Origin: Streptomyces sp. ADI95-17
Lineage (GTDB): Bacteria > Actinomycetota > Actinomycetes > Streptomycetales > Streptomycetaceae
Direction of reading: 5' to 3'
NCBI RefSeq assembly: GCF_003846175.1
Contig: NZ_ML123050.1
Location: forward strand, 293,379-357,378
Length of the DNA: 64,000 nt
A program made the position numbers and the translations under genes. Below the pieces are notes generated by a model. It ran no database searches. It saw only the letters and a program-made list of their open reading frames with translations, and had not been told where the DNA came from. Shown here piece after piece: positions 1 to 9,326 of the stretch (its first letter is position 1; the number at the start of each line of letters is the position of its first letter).

Positions 1-81
1 CCACGAACAGCTACTGAGGTGGCGGACCGGCTGTAGAGGCTGAGTCCTGGGATTAGGTCGCTGCGTGGCCCGCATGAGCTC

Positions 82-1344
82 GTGGACAGGACAGAGCACG
101 GCGGAAGGAAAGCCTTGATCTACTGTGGTATTGACTGGGCCGAACGTACCCATGACGTTGCCTTGGTCGACGACAGCGGCCAGCTCGTCGCCAAACGGCA
201 CATCACCGACGATGCCGCCGGCTACCAGGTGCTCCTGGATCTGCTGGCCGAGTACGGCGATACCGAGGAGAGCCCGATCCCGGTCGCCATCGAAACGTCT
301 CGCGGCCTACTGGTCGCAGTACTCCGCACAGGCAGGCGGAAGATATACGCGATCAACCCCATGGCCGCAGCCCGCTATCGCGACCGGCATGCCGTCTCCC
401 GCAAGAAATCCGACCCCGGCGACGCCCTGGTCCTGGCCAACATCCTCCGCACCGATATGCACGCCCACCGGCCACTGCCGCAGGACAGCGAACTGGCCCG
501 CGCCGTCGCCGTTCTCGCTCGCGCCCAGCAGGATGCCGTCTGGAACCGCCAGCAGGTAGCCAACCAGCTCCGTTCGCTCCTACGGGAGTACTACCCTGCG
601 GCTCTCGCCGCTGTTGAAGTCTGGAAGAAGGGGTTGTGCAGGCCGGAAGCTCGCGAGATTCTCCGGCTCGCCCCCACTCCAACACGAGCAGCAAAACTGA
701 CTCGCGCGCAGCTGCAGACCGCCCTCAAACGGGCCGGCCGTCAGCGGGGCATCGAAGCAGAAGTTGAGCGACTCCGCGACATTCTTCGAGCTGACTGGGC
801 TCATCAACCTCGGCTCGTCGAAGATGCGCTCGGCACGCAGATGCTTGCTCTCCTGCTCCAGCTGGAAGCCGCCTCCAAGGCCGCTGACGATCTGGAACAT
901 GCAGTGGAAGAGGCGTTCCCTCAGCACCCGGACGCTGAGATCATCCTCAGCTTCCCCGGTCTCGGCGTCCAGCTCGGTGCGCGGGTACTGGCCGAGATCG
1001 GAGACGATCGTCAACGCTTCGTGGATGCCCGCGGCCTCAAAGCCTACGCGGGCGCCTCACCCATCACGCGCGCCTCAGGAAAGAAATCGAGCATCACCCG
1101 GCGGTGGGTGAAGAACGATCGGCTCAACCACGTCGGCTACCTCTGGGCCTTCTCTGCCCCGAACGCATCGCCAGGTGCCAAAGCCCACTACCGCAAGCGT
1201 CGTGACCACGGAGACTGGCATGCCTCGGCTCAGAGGAACCTCTTCAACCGCCTGCTCGGACAGCTCTACCACTGCCTCCAGCACGGGGCCCGCTTCGACG
1301 AGGCCATCGCCTTCCCCGCGGTAGCCGAGGCTCTCGCGGCATGA
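82..1344 (+). mobile_element. IS110-family transposase (DEDD type)
   Basis: A 420-aa transposase/recombinase that moves an IS110-type element. The N-terminal RuvC-like DEDD domain shows D18 (in GIDWA), E71 (in AIETS), and D111 and D114 (in KKSDPGDA). The C-terminal Transposase_20 domain has the FPGLG helix-hairpin-helix and a conserved YAGASP..ASGKKS segment that carries the catalytic serine in this family. It starts at GTG 82. The length is normal for the family and the frame is intact, so the element may still be active. IS110 elements lack classical inverted repeats, and none are visible. Only 81 nt precede the gene in this window, so the left element end, where IS110 members encode a guide (bridge) RNA, may be partly outside. 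Confidence 0.93.
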
Positions 1345-1350
1345 AGTCCA

Positions 1351-1833
1351 TCAGCCGTTGACCGCGCGGGACCAGCGTTCCTGGATGGCTACCTGCTTCC
1401 GCTCAAGCTCGGCATCCATCACCCGGCTGGTGGCCGTCCCCGGAATCGTGAGCGCCCGCCCGCGAACCCTGACGACTCGCAGATCACACAAAATCCTGCT
1501 CCGGATCACCCGCCGCCGCGTCTCGATACCGGCGACCTCGCTCCAAGGGATGACTCGCCTGCTGACGAAGGTGTGGAACTCCAATCCCCTTGCGGTCAGG
1601 AGGACCCTGCCATAGATCAGATTGACCGTGCCGACGAACGTGACCACAGCGAGGACTCCAAGGCCACTCACAAACCACCATTTGTTCGGTTCGTGCGTGG
1701 TCAGGATCATCACCACCATCACACCAGTGAGGGCCAGCGTCACGAGGCCGTTCTGCCACCAAGCTCTCTGGCGGTCGTCAGAGTTGAAGCCGATCCACAC
1801 GTCAAGCATGTCCATGATGCTATCGACGTCCAT
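1351..1833 (-). CDS. PH-domain membrane protein
   Basis: A 160-aa protein of unknown role. Two hydrophobic segments lie at about residues 28-45 (LVTLALTGVMVVMIL) and 52-72. A basic, beta-rich C-terminal half follows (LLTARGLEFHTFV..VIPWSEVAGIETRRR), which is the look of the short bacterial PH domains found behind paired membrane helices. It probably sits in the cytoplasmic membrane with the PH domain inside. It ends 6 nt after the IS110 transposase on the opposite strand. No strong ribosome site precedes ATG 1833, so the start is uncertain. Confidence 0.7.
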   Translation of the reverse strand: MDVDSIMDMLDVWIGFNSDDRQRAWWQNGLVTLALTGVMVVMILTTHEPNKWWFVSGLGVLAVVTFVGTVNLIYGRVLLTARGLEFHTFVSRRVIPWSEVAGIETRRRVIRSRILCDLRVVRVRGRALTIPGTATSRVMDAELERKQVAIQERWSRAVNG

Positions 1834-1877
1834 TCGAACGATGACCGGCCTGGCTTGACGACTTATGTACCTGAGGT

Positions 1878-2123
1878 GTCTACCGCGGCTTCCTCGCCGA
1901 ACTGCTGTTCCGGGTCCTGCCCGAGCGCGAGGAGAAGAACAGCGTCGCCATCGCGTCCAACGAGTCCTTCGGCGACTGGACCAAGACGTTCACGGATCCT
2001 CGCCTCTGCGCGGCCATCGTCGACCGCCTGACCTTCAACGGCACGATCCCCAAGACCGGCACCGACTCCTACCACCTCACCAGCACCAGGGCCGGAGCCG
2101 AAGAGACCGCCGCAGCCAGCTGA
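1878..2123 (+). pseudogene. IstB-like helper ATPase, C-terminal remnant (IS21 family)
   Basis: An open frame of 81 codons with no start translates to YRGFLAELLFRVLPEREEKN, then SVAIASNESFGDWTKTFTDP and AAIVDRLTFNGTIPKTGTDSYHL. This is the C-terminal part of the AAA+ transposition helper of IS21-type elements (the T-N-x-F-G-x-W and DRL..HG..I..G.SYRL pattern). A stop codon at 1872 lies in frame just upstream and the Walker A region is missing. It is therefore a decay product of an IS21-family insertion rather than a working gene. Confidence 0.72.
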
Positions 2124-2271
2124 ACGCGGGTTCCGTCTCGACTACCCGCCGCCCTCGCGGGCAGCGGGCCGTCCCATGCGCTGACGTCAGTTCGGAGGGT
2201 CCCGTCTGGCTTCTTGTGACCGACGATCTTGGAGATCACCCAGCCCTGGCATACGCACGCAGGTCGCGTCT

Positions 2272-3267
2272 TCAACCGGCCAGCACGAGAGCCAGCGCCT
2301 CGTTCAGGTGATGTTCGGCGATCCCTCGCATGAACTCCCGGTCGGGGAAGTCCCCGTCGAGCAGGCGCAGCGGGCCGGCTGTCAGCGACAGATGCTGGGT
2401 GAGTTTGTAGAGGGCAAGGCGGTCCTCGTCGAGGTCGTCCACCGCCAGCTGCTGATACTGGCTGTCGGTATGGCGGAGGCGTAGAAACACGTGCTCCCAC
2501 TCGACGTCGAAGTACAGCAGGTTCTCGATGTCGATCACGACGGGATGGCCGTCTCGGTCGACCATGACGTGGTCCAGGCCCAGCTCGCCGTGGACGACGG
2601 AGTACTCGGCGCGTGGCCGCACCGCCGCGGTCAGCTGCCGCAGCCGCTCCTCCAACTGATCGCGGGCGTCGGCGATCCTGTGGTCGCGCGCGGTCGCCTC
2701 GGCGAGGCAACGCAGCGCGAAGGCGAGCGCTGCCTGCTCGCATGAGGCCGAACGTGACGTGCCGCCTGCGTCGATCAGGGCTACCTTGCCGAAGGACGGC
2801 GCCCGGTGGGCGCGCATCATCGCCAGGCTCTCGGCGAGGCGCATCATGGTCGGCTCCGCGGCGCGCGGGTCGCGGTTGCGCAGGCCCATCAGGTCCTCGC
2901 CGGGCACGTCCTCGACGATCGCGAGGTCGGCCGGGTAGTGGGTGCGGTCACGGTCGACCAGGTGGATCTTGAGGACCCGAAGGCCCAACGTCTCCAGCCG
3001 CGCGTGCGCGGCCTCGAACAGGTCGAGCCCGATGCCAGGCGAGAACGGGTCGGCGAGGTCGCCGTCGTGCTCGGTGGTCGGCCAGTAGTTCTCGGAGTCC
3101 TCCCACAGATAGGCGATCGCCGTCGTGGCGTCGTCCATCGTCAGCCGGTAGACGCCCTTCGTGGTGCCGCCCGCGAGTCGCTCGACCGCCTCCAGTCGTC
3201 GCCCGCCGCCCAGCGCGGCCCGCGCCGCACCCGCCAACTGATCCCGCGTCACTTTCTTGGGTGCCAC
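2272..3267 (-). CDS. APH-fold phosphotransferase family protein with variant catalytic loop
   Basis: A protein of about 331 aa with the aminoglycoside phosphotransferase/choline kinase fold. The catalytic loop reads VVHGELGLDHVMV (H226) and is followed by VVIDIEN (D246). Compared with the standard HGDxxxxN and DxD, it has glutamate (E228) for the catalytic aspartate, histidine (H233) for the metal-binding asparagine, and glutamate in DxE. I recall related streptomycete proteins with a similar HGELG-DHV loop, so this looks like a family variant rather than decay. Substrate unknown. I prefer GTG 3267 (VAPKKVTRDQL), because the 17 codons upstream look non-coding. It sits alone between mobile-element remnants. 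Confidence 0.75.
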   Translation of the reverse strand: MAPKKVTRDQLAGAARAALGGGRRLEAVERLAGGTTKGVYRLTMDDATTAIAYLWEDSENYWPTTEHDGDLADPFSPGIGLDLFEAAHARLETLGLRVLKIHLVDRDRTHYPADLAIVEDVPGEDLMGLRNRDPRAAEPTMMRLAESLAMMRAHRAPSFGKVALIDAGGTSRSASCEQAALAFALRCLAEATARDHRIADARDQLEERLRQLTAAVRPRAEYSVVHGELGLDHVMVDRDGHPVVIDIENLLYFDVEWEHVFLRLRHTDSQYQQLAVDDLDEDRLALYKLTQHLSLTAGPLRLLDGDFPDREFMRGIAEHHLNEALALVLAG

Positions 3268-3396
3268 GCCTGCAACCCGCCTTCCGCCTCGATGACTGGG
3301 GCACCCTACGCGAGTCATCGTTCAACGCCGAACGAATTGCTCCGAAGATGCCCAGGCGGCACGCCATCCCAGGCACTGAGGTCTTCTCAGTGAAGT

Positions 3397-4040
3397 TCAC
3401 TTCCAGTGGCGGTTGAGAGCAAGGGCGGCGCGGGCTCTGTCGCCGATACGGCTGCGGCTGAGGGTGACGCGCTTGAGCGTGCGCCAGCGTTCTTCGAGTT
3501 CGGCAGCGGTGCGCTCACCGAGGGCGCGGAGGTCTCTGACCAGGTAGTTCGTGGTGTGGGTGTCGGCGTCGAGGGCTTGTTCCGACTCCCCTTCGGGCGG
3601 CGGACCGGGACGCGGATGCCGATGCCGATGCATCCCTTGTCGGCCAGGGTGGGCAGGCCGTCTGCGGCCGCCTTGTACAACGCGGGCAGGATGTGCGGCC
3701 GGGCGGCGGTGATGTCCGGGGTGGGGCCCGGCTCGACATCGGAGCCCCACAGCGGGGTGCCGTCCGGGGCGGACAGGAACTGGACGTTGCCGCCGAAGCT
3801 CTTGTGTTTCTGGCTGAACCACAGGTCGTTGCCGTTGTCCCGGGTGCCGGCCAGGCGATCGCTCTCGCTGAGCATGCCGTCGAGGATCGCGTGACTCATC
3901 TCCTCCTCGCGGCGGCGGTCCAACACCACGTGCAGATCGGGTGCTTGGGCCGCGAGGATGTCGATGCCCTCGTGCAGGTGGCAATAGCTGGTGGCCTGGG
4001 AGATGCCGGTGGGAATCGTCCTACCAGGGGCTTCACGTCT
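3397..4040 (-). pseudogene. IS5-like DDE transposase, frameshifted and N-terminally truncated
   Basis: One minus frame gives GISQATSYCHLHEGIDILAAQAPDLH, then DLWFSQKHKSFGGNVQFLSAPDGTPLWGSDVEPG and ITAARPHILPALYKAAADGLPTLADKGCIGIGI. At about 3580-3600 the match moves to another frame and ends LVRDLRALGERTAAELEERW..LSRSRIGDRARAALALNRHWK. This is the core and C-terminus of a streptomycete IS5-type DDE-superfamily transposase. The first 60-80 residues are absent and at least one frameshift separates the halves. Short CACTGAG at 3374 and CTCAGTG at 4113 flank the remnant in inverted orientation and may be vestiges of the terminal repeats. Confidence 0.8.
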
Positions 4041-4361
4041 CTCGACGAGCGGGGCCCACCTGCCCCACCCGTCCCGAGTCGAGCGGTTCACACAGCTCAG
4101 TGAAGATCGTTTCTCAGTGACGAGGTCTGGGACTGCCCTGACTCCACGCCCACGCCGGCTCCAAGATGTACGCAACCGTAGCCAGAAGATGCACGCTACT
4201 GTTTCCAGCATTTGACACCACCGCCGAAGATGGCCGCGGCGCCGGCAACGGCTCCCGGATGGCCGGCCCAATATCCTGCGCGAAGTATGGACTGGAGGTT
4301 CCGGTCGGCGGCGGAGGCCCAACACCAATGATCAACGGAGTCACCAGGGGGAGCCCGCAGC

Positions 4362-5633
4362 ATGACCGACACCACGGAGGCCCTTGGCGGGTCGGCTGCG
4401 GTCGACAATGCAACACCAAGTGTCACGCGCCCGTTCTACGTGTACGCCGTGCTCGCCAACTCGCTGTTCCAGCGTGGCGTATTCGTCCTCTTCCTTCAGC
4501 AGCGAGGCTTCTCCGCCGGGCAAGTGGCCCTCCTTCAGACACTGCTCTACCTGGTCAGCGGACTTGCGGAGTTGCCGACGGGAGTCATCGCTGACCGAAT
4601 CGGCAGGCGGGCCAGCATCGTGATCGGCCAGGTGCTGATAGCTGGATGCCTGCTCGGTCAGGTGACGTCCTCCAACTACTGGGTGTTCCTGACGCTGTTC
4701 ATCGGCCAGGGCGTGGGCATGGCATGTGTATCCGGTTCGGACACCGCCCTGCTGTACGACCTGCTCGTGCGTCGTGGTGCAACGGCAGGCTACGTCAGGA
4801 TCAAGTCCCGGTTCACCATGCTCGGGACGGTCACCTCGGGAGCCGCCATCGTCCTCGGCGGCCAACTGCAGCGGATTTCCTGGGGAATCGTCTACGTCGG
4901 TTCGGCGGCGTGCCTCGTCCTGGCCGTGGTGGTGCTGATGTCACGGGTGCCCGAGATCCGCGGCGCGGACGCGGTGGACGAGCAGGAGGGGGCCAAGGAG
5001 TGGCACGGCGACGCCACAGCATGGCGGGCGATGCTTCGGGTCGCCACGCCGGCGCTCGTGACGCTTGTCGTGGTGTCCGGATTGATGCATGCGACTTTGA
5101 CGCCGTACATCATTCTTACGCAGAAGACCCTCTCCGATCAGGGAGCGGGCACCGCCTTGGTCAGCGTGGTCATATCGGCGGGGTTCTTCGTCGGCGGACT
5201 CACTCCTTTGCTGTCGGACCGCGCGAACCGGCGCATCGGGTATCGGATCATCGTCCCGGTGTCTCTCCTGACGCTCGCCGCGGCACTCGCACTGAGCGGC
5301 CTCGGCCTTGTCTGGGTCACCGTCGCCGCGTTCCTGGCCCTGGTCGGAATTCCCGAGATCACCGCCGTGCTCGTGGACAACGTGTTCAACGAGGCAGTGT
5401 CGTCGCGCCACCGGGCGAGCCTGCTGTCGATGATCACATTCGTGGAGTCGGCGCTCATCGGCATCGGCTATCTCGTCCTCGGCTCGCTCATGGACGGGAT
5501 GGGCTCCGGTGTGGGCATGGCCGCCTACGCCGCAGTCCCCCTGCTGGCATGTCTCCTGTGGCTCCCTGTGCTCTTCCGAGGGGCACGGGTGACCACCGAG
5601 ATCAAGAAGCCCACCGACCAAAAGGCATCCTGA
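4362..5633 (+). CDS. MFS transporter
   Basis: A 423-aa integral membrane transporter of the major facilitator superfamily with about 12 hydrophobic segments in two halves. The loop after TM2 carries the MFS signature GVIADRIGRRASIVIG (residues about 73-88). The second half has a matching LLSDRANRRIGYRI loop. It most resembles drug/metabolite efflux carriers, but the substrate cannot be read from sequence. ATG 4362 follows GGGGGAG at a spacing of about 9 nt. It stands alone, with no regulator next to it. Confidence 0.88.
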   Translation: MTDTTEALGGSAAVDNATPSVTRPFYVYAVLANSLFQRGVFVLFLQQRGFSAGQVALLQTLLYLVSGLAELPTGVIADRIGRRASIVIGQVLIAGCLLGQVTSSNYWVFLTLFIGQGVGMACVSGSDTALLYDLLVRRGATAGYVRIKSRFTMLGTVTSGAAIVLGGQLQRISWGIVYVGSAACLVLAVVVLMSRVPEIRGADAVDEQEGAKEWHGDATAWRAMLRVATPALVTLVVVSGLMHATLTPYIILTQKTLSDQGAGTALVSVVISAGFFVGGLTPLLSDRANRRIGYRIIVPVSLLTLAAALALSGLGLVWVTVAAFLALVGIPEITAVLVDNVFNEAVSSRHRASLLSMITFVESALIGIGYLVLGSLMDGMGSGVGMAAYAAVPLLACLLWLPVLFRGARVTTEIKKPTDQKAS

Positions 5634-6489
5634 AACAGACCGTCTCGCGCAACGTCCTGCCCGATGGCAGAGGCGCTGCTCGTCGCCAGGTCGCTCCCAG
5701 TCAGCGGCGGAGCTGTCATCGCGACGATCAGCGCCAAACGGGATGGGAAGAATCGGCCCGCTGAGAACCCTCACTCACCTGACCAGCTAATCCTCACGAC
5801 TTGCCAACACCGGCGCCGAGGATGATCTGTGCCGTATCGAAGAGGTGACGCAGACGGAGGCCATCCGGGGCGACAGCAATGCCCGGTGCGACAGGGCCCG
5901 CGAGCGGTGTCAGCGCGGCCCGGCCGTTTTCCGGGACATCGCCGAAGGGTTGGACTTCGGGCGGCTTGATCTCGAAGTCCGGTGCGGCAACAAGGGGTTG
6001 CCTGATGGCGCGGTGGTGGGCGAGGACGGCTGGGCCGTCCCAGCCTGGTTCACCGGGCCCGTGCTCGGCTGCCTGGTCGAGCAGAGTGCGCCCACCACGT
6101 CGGACGGTGAGCCGCGTGGCCACCTGGCCCGGTGGTTCGCCGGAGCGTCCCAGGATCTGTTCTTCGCGCAGCACGAACCGGGCTGTGGGGACAAGGCCGA
6201 CGGTCCAGGTCTGGCGCTGTCGCGACCGGTTTGACGCCGCCCTCGCTCTGGACCACACGCTCCTCCATCGTCACCGCGATCTGGTCGGGGCTCGGTGCCC
6301 CAGCAGACATCGACGGACTTCAATGGAAGACCACGGGACCGGAGCAGCACAACATTGAGCCGGCCTCCGCGTCGGAGGTGGCCAGTAGTTGCGCTGGAGC
6401 CCTGGCAGGATGTCCATCCGGCTGGCACCCGTTCGAGATGGGGCGTATGCCGGATGGCGGGTGACCCTTGCAGTTCCTAGCCTCGCATC
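5634..6489. other. intergenic region with degraded open frames
   Basis: There is no gene I can support here. A minus-strand open frame (5794-6258) contains a run that looks composed (TARFVLREEQILGRSGEPPG, later LAPDGLRLRHLF). An overlapping minus frame (to 6310) begins APSPDQIAVTMEERVVQSEGG. Together they could be a frameshifted dead gene, but I recognise no family and third-position GC is only moderate. Confidence 0.35.
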
Positions 6490-7665
6490 ATGATCTTTCG
6501 TCGTTCGTGGTTATCAGCTGCGGTACTGGCGCTGGCTGTGTCATCCCTGCCGTCCGTCGCGGCTGCAGCCGCACCACGCCCATCCGGCACGGAGTGGTCG
6601 GTGCAGCGTGACACCGACGCGCTGCGGGATACCGGCGTCACCGGGGCAGCGGTCCGCCTGGAGACCCCGCGCGGGACGGTCACGGCCCGCTCCGGGGTGG
6701 GGGACCTGGTCACTGGCCGCCCGGTTCCGAAGGACGGCTTCCTGCGTCTGGGCAGCACCACCAAGACGTTCGTCGCCACCGTCATGATGCAGCTGGTGGG
6801 CGAAGAAAGGGTCTCCCTCGACCAGACGGTGGAGCAGCTGCTGCCCGGGGTCGTGTCCGGCGCCGGAAACGACGGCCGGACCATCACCGTCCGCGACCTG
6901 CTGCAGCACACCAGTGGCCTGCCCGACTACATCTACGATGTCTTCCCCGACCCCGGTACCCAGACCTACTTCGCCAACCGGTGGCGTACCTACAGACCCG
7001 AAGAGCTGGTGGACCTGGCGATGCGCCATGAACCTGCCTTCCCGGCAGGCACCCGCTGGGCGTACTCCAACACGAACTACGTGCTCGCCGGAATGATCAT
7101 TGAGAACATCACAGGCCGCACCTGGGAGCAGCAGGTCCACAGCCGCATACTGCGCCCGCTCGGCCTGCAGCACACCGACACCCCCGGCACCCGGCCCTTC
7201 CTTCCGTATCCGCACACGGCCAACCACCAGCAGTTCACCGTGGACGAACCGATGGTCGACACCACGATCCCCTACCGTCCCTTCGACAGCGGGGCCGACG
7301 GCTCGATGACCGGAACGGCTCGCGACCTCAACCGCTTCTTCGCTGCGCTGGCACGTGGACAACTGCTGAAGCCCGCCGAACTCGCTGCCATGCAGTCCAC
7401 TGTGCCGATGCCGCAGGACAGCGGTCACCCGGAAGGCACCCGGGACGGCCTGGGTCTGTTCTCCACACCCCTGTCCTGCGGCGGCGGCTACCTCGGGCAT
7501 GGAGGAAGCGGCTTCGGCTATGTCATCCGGGCAGCCACGACCGTGGACGGTCGACGCACTATCACTGTCTCCGCGCACAGCCGCTCCGCGGACCCGCAAA
7601 CCGCGGCCCGTCAGGAAGACGCACTGCGCGACCTCATCGACCACGCCCTGTGCCGCACCACCTGA
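6490..7665 (+). CDS. secreted serine hydrolase, class C beta-lactamase / DD-peptidase fold
   Basis: A 391-aa exported enzyme of the beta-lactamase/D-alanyl-D-alanine carboxypeptidase superfamily. The signal peptide covers about residues 1-28 (RRSWLSAAVLALAVSSLPSVAAAAA). Active-site motifs are S89-T-T-K92 (nucleophile and general base), Y192-S-N, and H337-G-G-S-G replacing KTG, as is usual in streptomycete DD-carboxypeptidase-like hydrolases. It probably hydrolyses or transfers peptide amides at the cell wall. True beta-lactamase activity is possible but not implied. ATG 6490 opens a clean signal peptide. It is monocistronic. Confidence 0.9.
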   Translation: MIFRRSWLSAAVLALAVSSLPSVAAAAAPRPSGTEWSVQRDTDALRDTGVTGAAVRLETPRGTVTARSGVGDLVTGRPVPKDGFLRLGSTTKTFVATVMMQLVGEERVSLDQTVEQLLPGVVSGAGNDGRTITVRDLLQHTSGLPDYIYDVFPDPGTQTYFANRWRTYRPEELVDLAMRHEPAFPAGTRWAYSNTNYVLAGMIIENITGRTWEQQVHSRILRPLGLQHTDTPGTRPFLPYPHTANHQQFTVDEPMVDTTIPYRPFDSGADGSMTGTARDLNRFFAALARGQLLKPAELAAMQSTVPMPQDSGHPEGTRDGLGLFSTPLSCGGGYLGHGGSGFGYVIRAATTVDGRRTITVSAHSRSADPQTAARQEDALRDLIDHALCRTT

Positions 7666-7974
7666 ACATGCACTCGGCGCAACGGCGAAGGTCAGACCGG
7701 CAGCCTGGACGACCTGACCCGCTGCCTGAAGGTCAACGGCAACGACTGCGGCTGAACGACGGGCCCACATGGCACAGAGTCACGCCACCGCACTGCCCCC
7801 CTTCCATGAGCCTTCCACGATCCGAAGCACTCAGTACCCAGCAGGCGCCGCCCGCCTGGCGAAGGAAGAACCGACAGGGCCAGAAGCTCGAAGGGAACTC
7901 CTGCGCGCATGCGGAAATGGAAGGCCCGCCGCCCCGCAGCAGCCTGGGCCGTCGTCCTCGTCGGTCACGACGAT
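7666..7974. other. intergenic, no gene seen
   Basis: The stretch between the serine hydrolase and the PIN-like remnant carries only short overlapping open frames with no recognisable motif. Confidence 0.5.
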
Positions 7975-8190
7975 GTCCGTGAGGAGCTCACGGGCCTTGG
8001 TGATGCCGGGGGGGCGGCCAGGTGCTCGGCTGTGCGGGGCCGCGCCCGGTCGACCCCGATGAGCGCGCACGCCGGGGCGTAGAGGAACCACCCTGGTGCC
8101 GCATGGACTCGGTGGATGAGACTGGAGGCGAGCGAGGACGTTGCCCTGGCAGGCTGTGGTCATCGCCGTGTCGTCCAGGACGATGTGCAT
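7975..8190 (-). pseudogene. remnant of a small PIN-like hypothetical protein
   Basis: From ATG 8190 the minus strand reads MHIVLDDTAMTTACQGNVLA. A one-base slip then moves the match to the frame reading SSLIHRVHAAPGWFLYAPAC, ALIGVDRAR and TAEHLAA, and a second slip occurs at a C-run near 7998. The N-terminal aspartate after a beta strand and the later ALIGVD segment resemble small PIN-like proteins common in Streptomyces. The two frameshifts make it a likely pseudogene. Identification is from memory of the family and is moderate. Confidence 0.45.
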
Positions 8191-8294
8191 GGTGTCGCCC
8201 ACCGGTTCGTCACCTGAGCCGGACGTCGGTCCAGCTCACGCCTCCATGCCGAGAGGTGTCGGCGTACAAGATCACGGCAGAGGCGGGGCGTCAC

Positions 8295-9218
8295 TCATAC
8301 CGCGTGGTGGGGCAGGAGAGCAGCGGCAAGTTCGCGCCACTCGCGCTCGGGCAGTGAGGTGGCGTCGGCGGTGAGTACTTGCAGGCAGACGTGGTCGGCT
8401 CCTGCGTCGAGGTGCTCCTGAACGCGCTGGCGGATTGCTTCGACTTCCCCTTGGGCGACGAGCGCGTCCACCATTCGACGGCTCGGTCCGCCGACGATGT
8501 CCTCGTCGTCGAAGCCTAGTCGTCGGACGTTCGCCTCCTGATGCGGTGCCGAGAGGTAGCCGGCGACGTGCTCCGTGGCCACTTGGCGGGCGCGGCTCAG
8601 GTCGGTGTCGAGCACCACTGCCTGCTCCACGGCGAGAAAGGCTTTCGGTCCCATGATCTGGCGCGCCTGTGCGGTGTGCTCGGTGGACACGAAGTAGGGG
8701 TGTGCGCCCCAGGTGTGTTCGGCGGCCAGCTGAAGCATCTTCGGGCCGAGGGCGGCCAGTACGCGGCGCGGAGCCGGGTCCGCCATGGGGCCGTGGGCGG
8801 GTACCGCGTCCATGGCCTCCAGGTAGGCACGCATGGTGGTCACCGCTCTGCCGCGGGCCGGTACGGGATAGCCGTCCAGTTCGTGGACGGTGTCGTCGAC
8901 GCGATGTCCGCCCAGGCCGAGTACGTAGCGTCCGGGAAACGCCTCGCCCAGCGCGCGTGTCGCGGTAGCGGTGGCGATCGGATCCCGGAACGCGATGTTG
9001 GCGATGCCGGAGGCGACGACGATGCGCTGTGTGGCCGACAGCAACAGCCATGCCTGGCCTACCGTGTCTCGGCCGAACGCCTCCCCGTACCAGATGGCCC
9101 CATATCCCAACTCCTCGATCTCCGCAGCCGATTCCCGTACCCGCCCGGCAGGCTGTCCCTCGTAGGCGAAGGTCCAGATCCCGACTCGTCCCAGCTCCGT
9201 CTGCCCGCTGTCCGTCAT
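8295..9218 (-). CDS. LLM class (F420/FMN-dependent) oxidoreductase
   Basis: A 307-aa TIM-barrel oxidoreductase of the luciferase-like monooxygenase class. It has the early strand LGRVGIWTF, ELGYGAIWYGEAFGRD near residue 35, and RIVVASGIANIAFRDP and GRYVLGLGGH in the middle, typical of the actinobacterial F420-dependent subgroup. It probably reduces or oxidises a small molecule with F420 or flavin. I chose ATG 9218 because AGAGGAG lies 6 nt upstream. The longer frame to 9236 would bury this site. It is transcribed divergently from a TetR regulator, with paired operators in the 108-nt gap, so TetR control is likely. Confidence 0.88.
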   Translation of the reverse strand: MTDSGQTELGRVGIWTFAYEGQPAGRVRESAAEIEELGYGAIWYGEAFGRDTVGQAWLLLSATQRIVVASGIANIAFRDPIATATATRALGEAFPGRYVLGLGGHRVDDTVHELDGYPVPARGRAVTTMRAYLEAMDAVPAHGPMADPAPRRVLAALGPKMLQLAAEHTWGAHPYFVSTEHTAQARQIMGPKAFLAVEQAVVLDTDLSRARQVATEHVAGYLSAPHQEANVRRLGFDDEDIVGGPSRRMVDALVAQGEVEAIRQRVQEHLDAGADHVCLQVLTADATSLPEREWRELAAALLPHHAV

Positions 9219-9242
9219 CCGCACTCCTCTGACCACACGTTC

Positions 9243-9294
9243 CGGAGAGGTTCTCCGCTTGGTGGGCGCTACTATACGGAGAGGCGCTCCGCTT
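9243..9294. promoter_or_regulatory. two copies of a palindromic TetR-type operator
   Basis: Two near-identical 18-nt sites, 9243-9260 (CGGAGAGGTTCTCCGCTT) and 9277-9294 (CGGAGAGGCGCTCCGCTT), are each an inverted repeat GGAG-N6-CTCC. Their centres are 34 nt apart, about three helical turns, in the gap between the divergent oxidoreductase and TetR genes. ACTATAC at 9271, between the two, could be a -10 element. Binding by the adjacent TetR protein is inferred from position. Confidence 0.75.
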
Positions 9295-9326
9295 AACTAC
9301 CCCGAACTCGACCGGAAGACGGGACG

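Noticed and set aside
5794..6310. Minus-strand hypothetical gene
   Set aside because: No family recognised, two overlapping frames compete and codon bias is weak. Kept only as a possible dead gene in the intergenic note.
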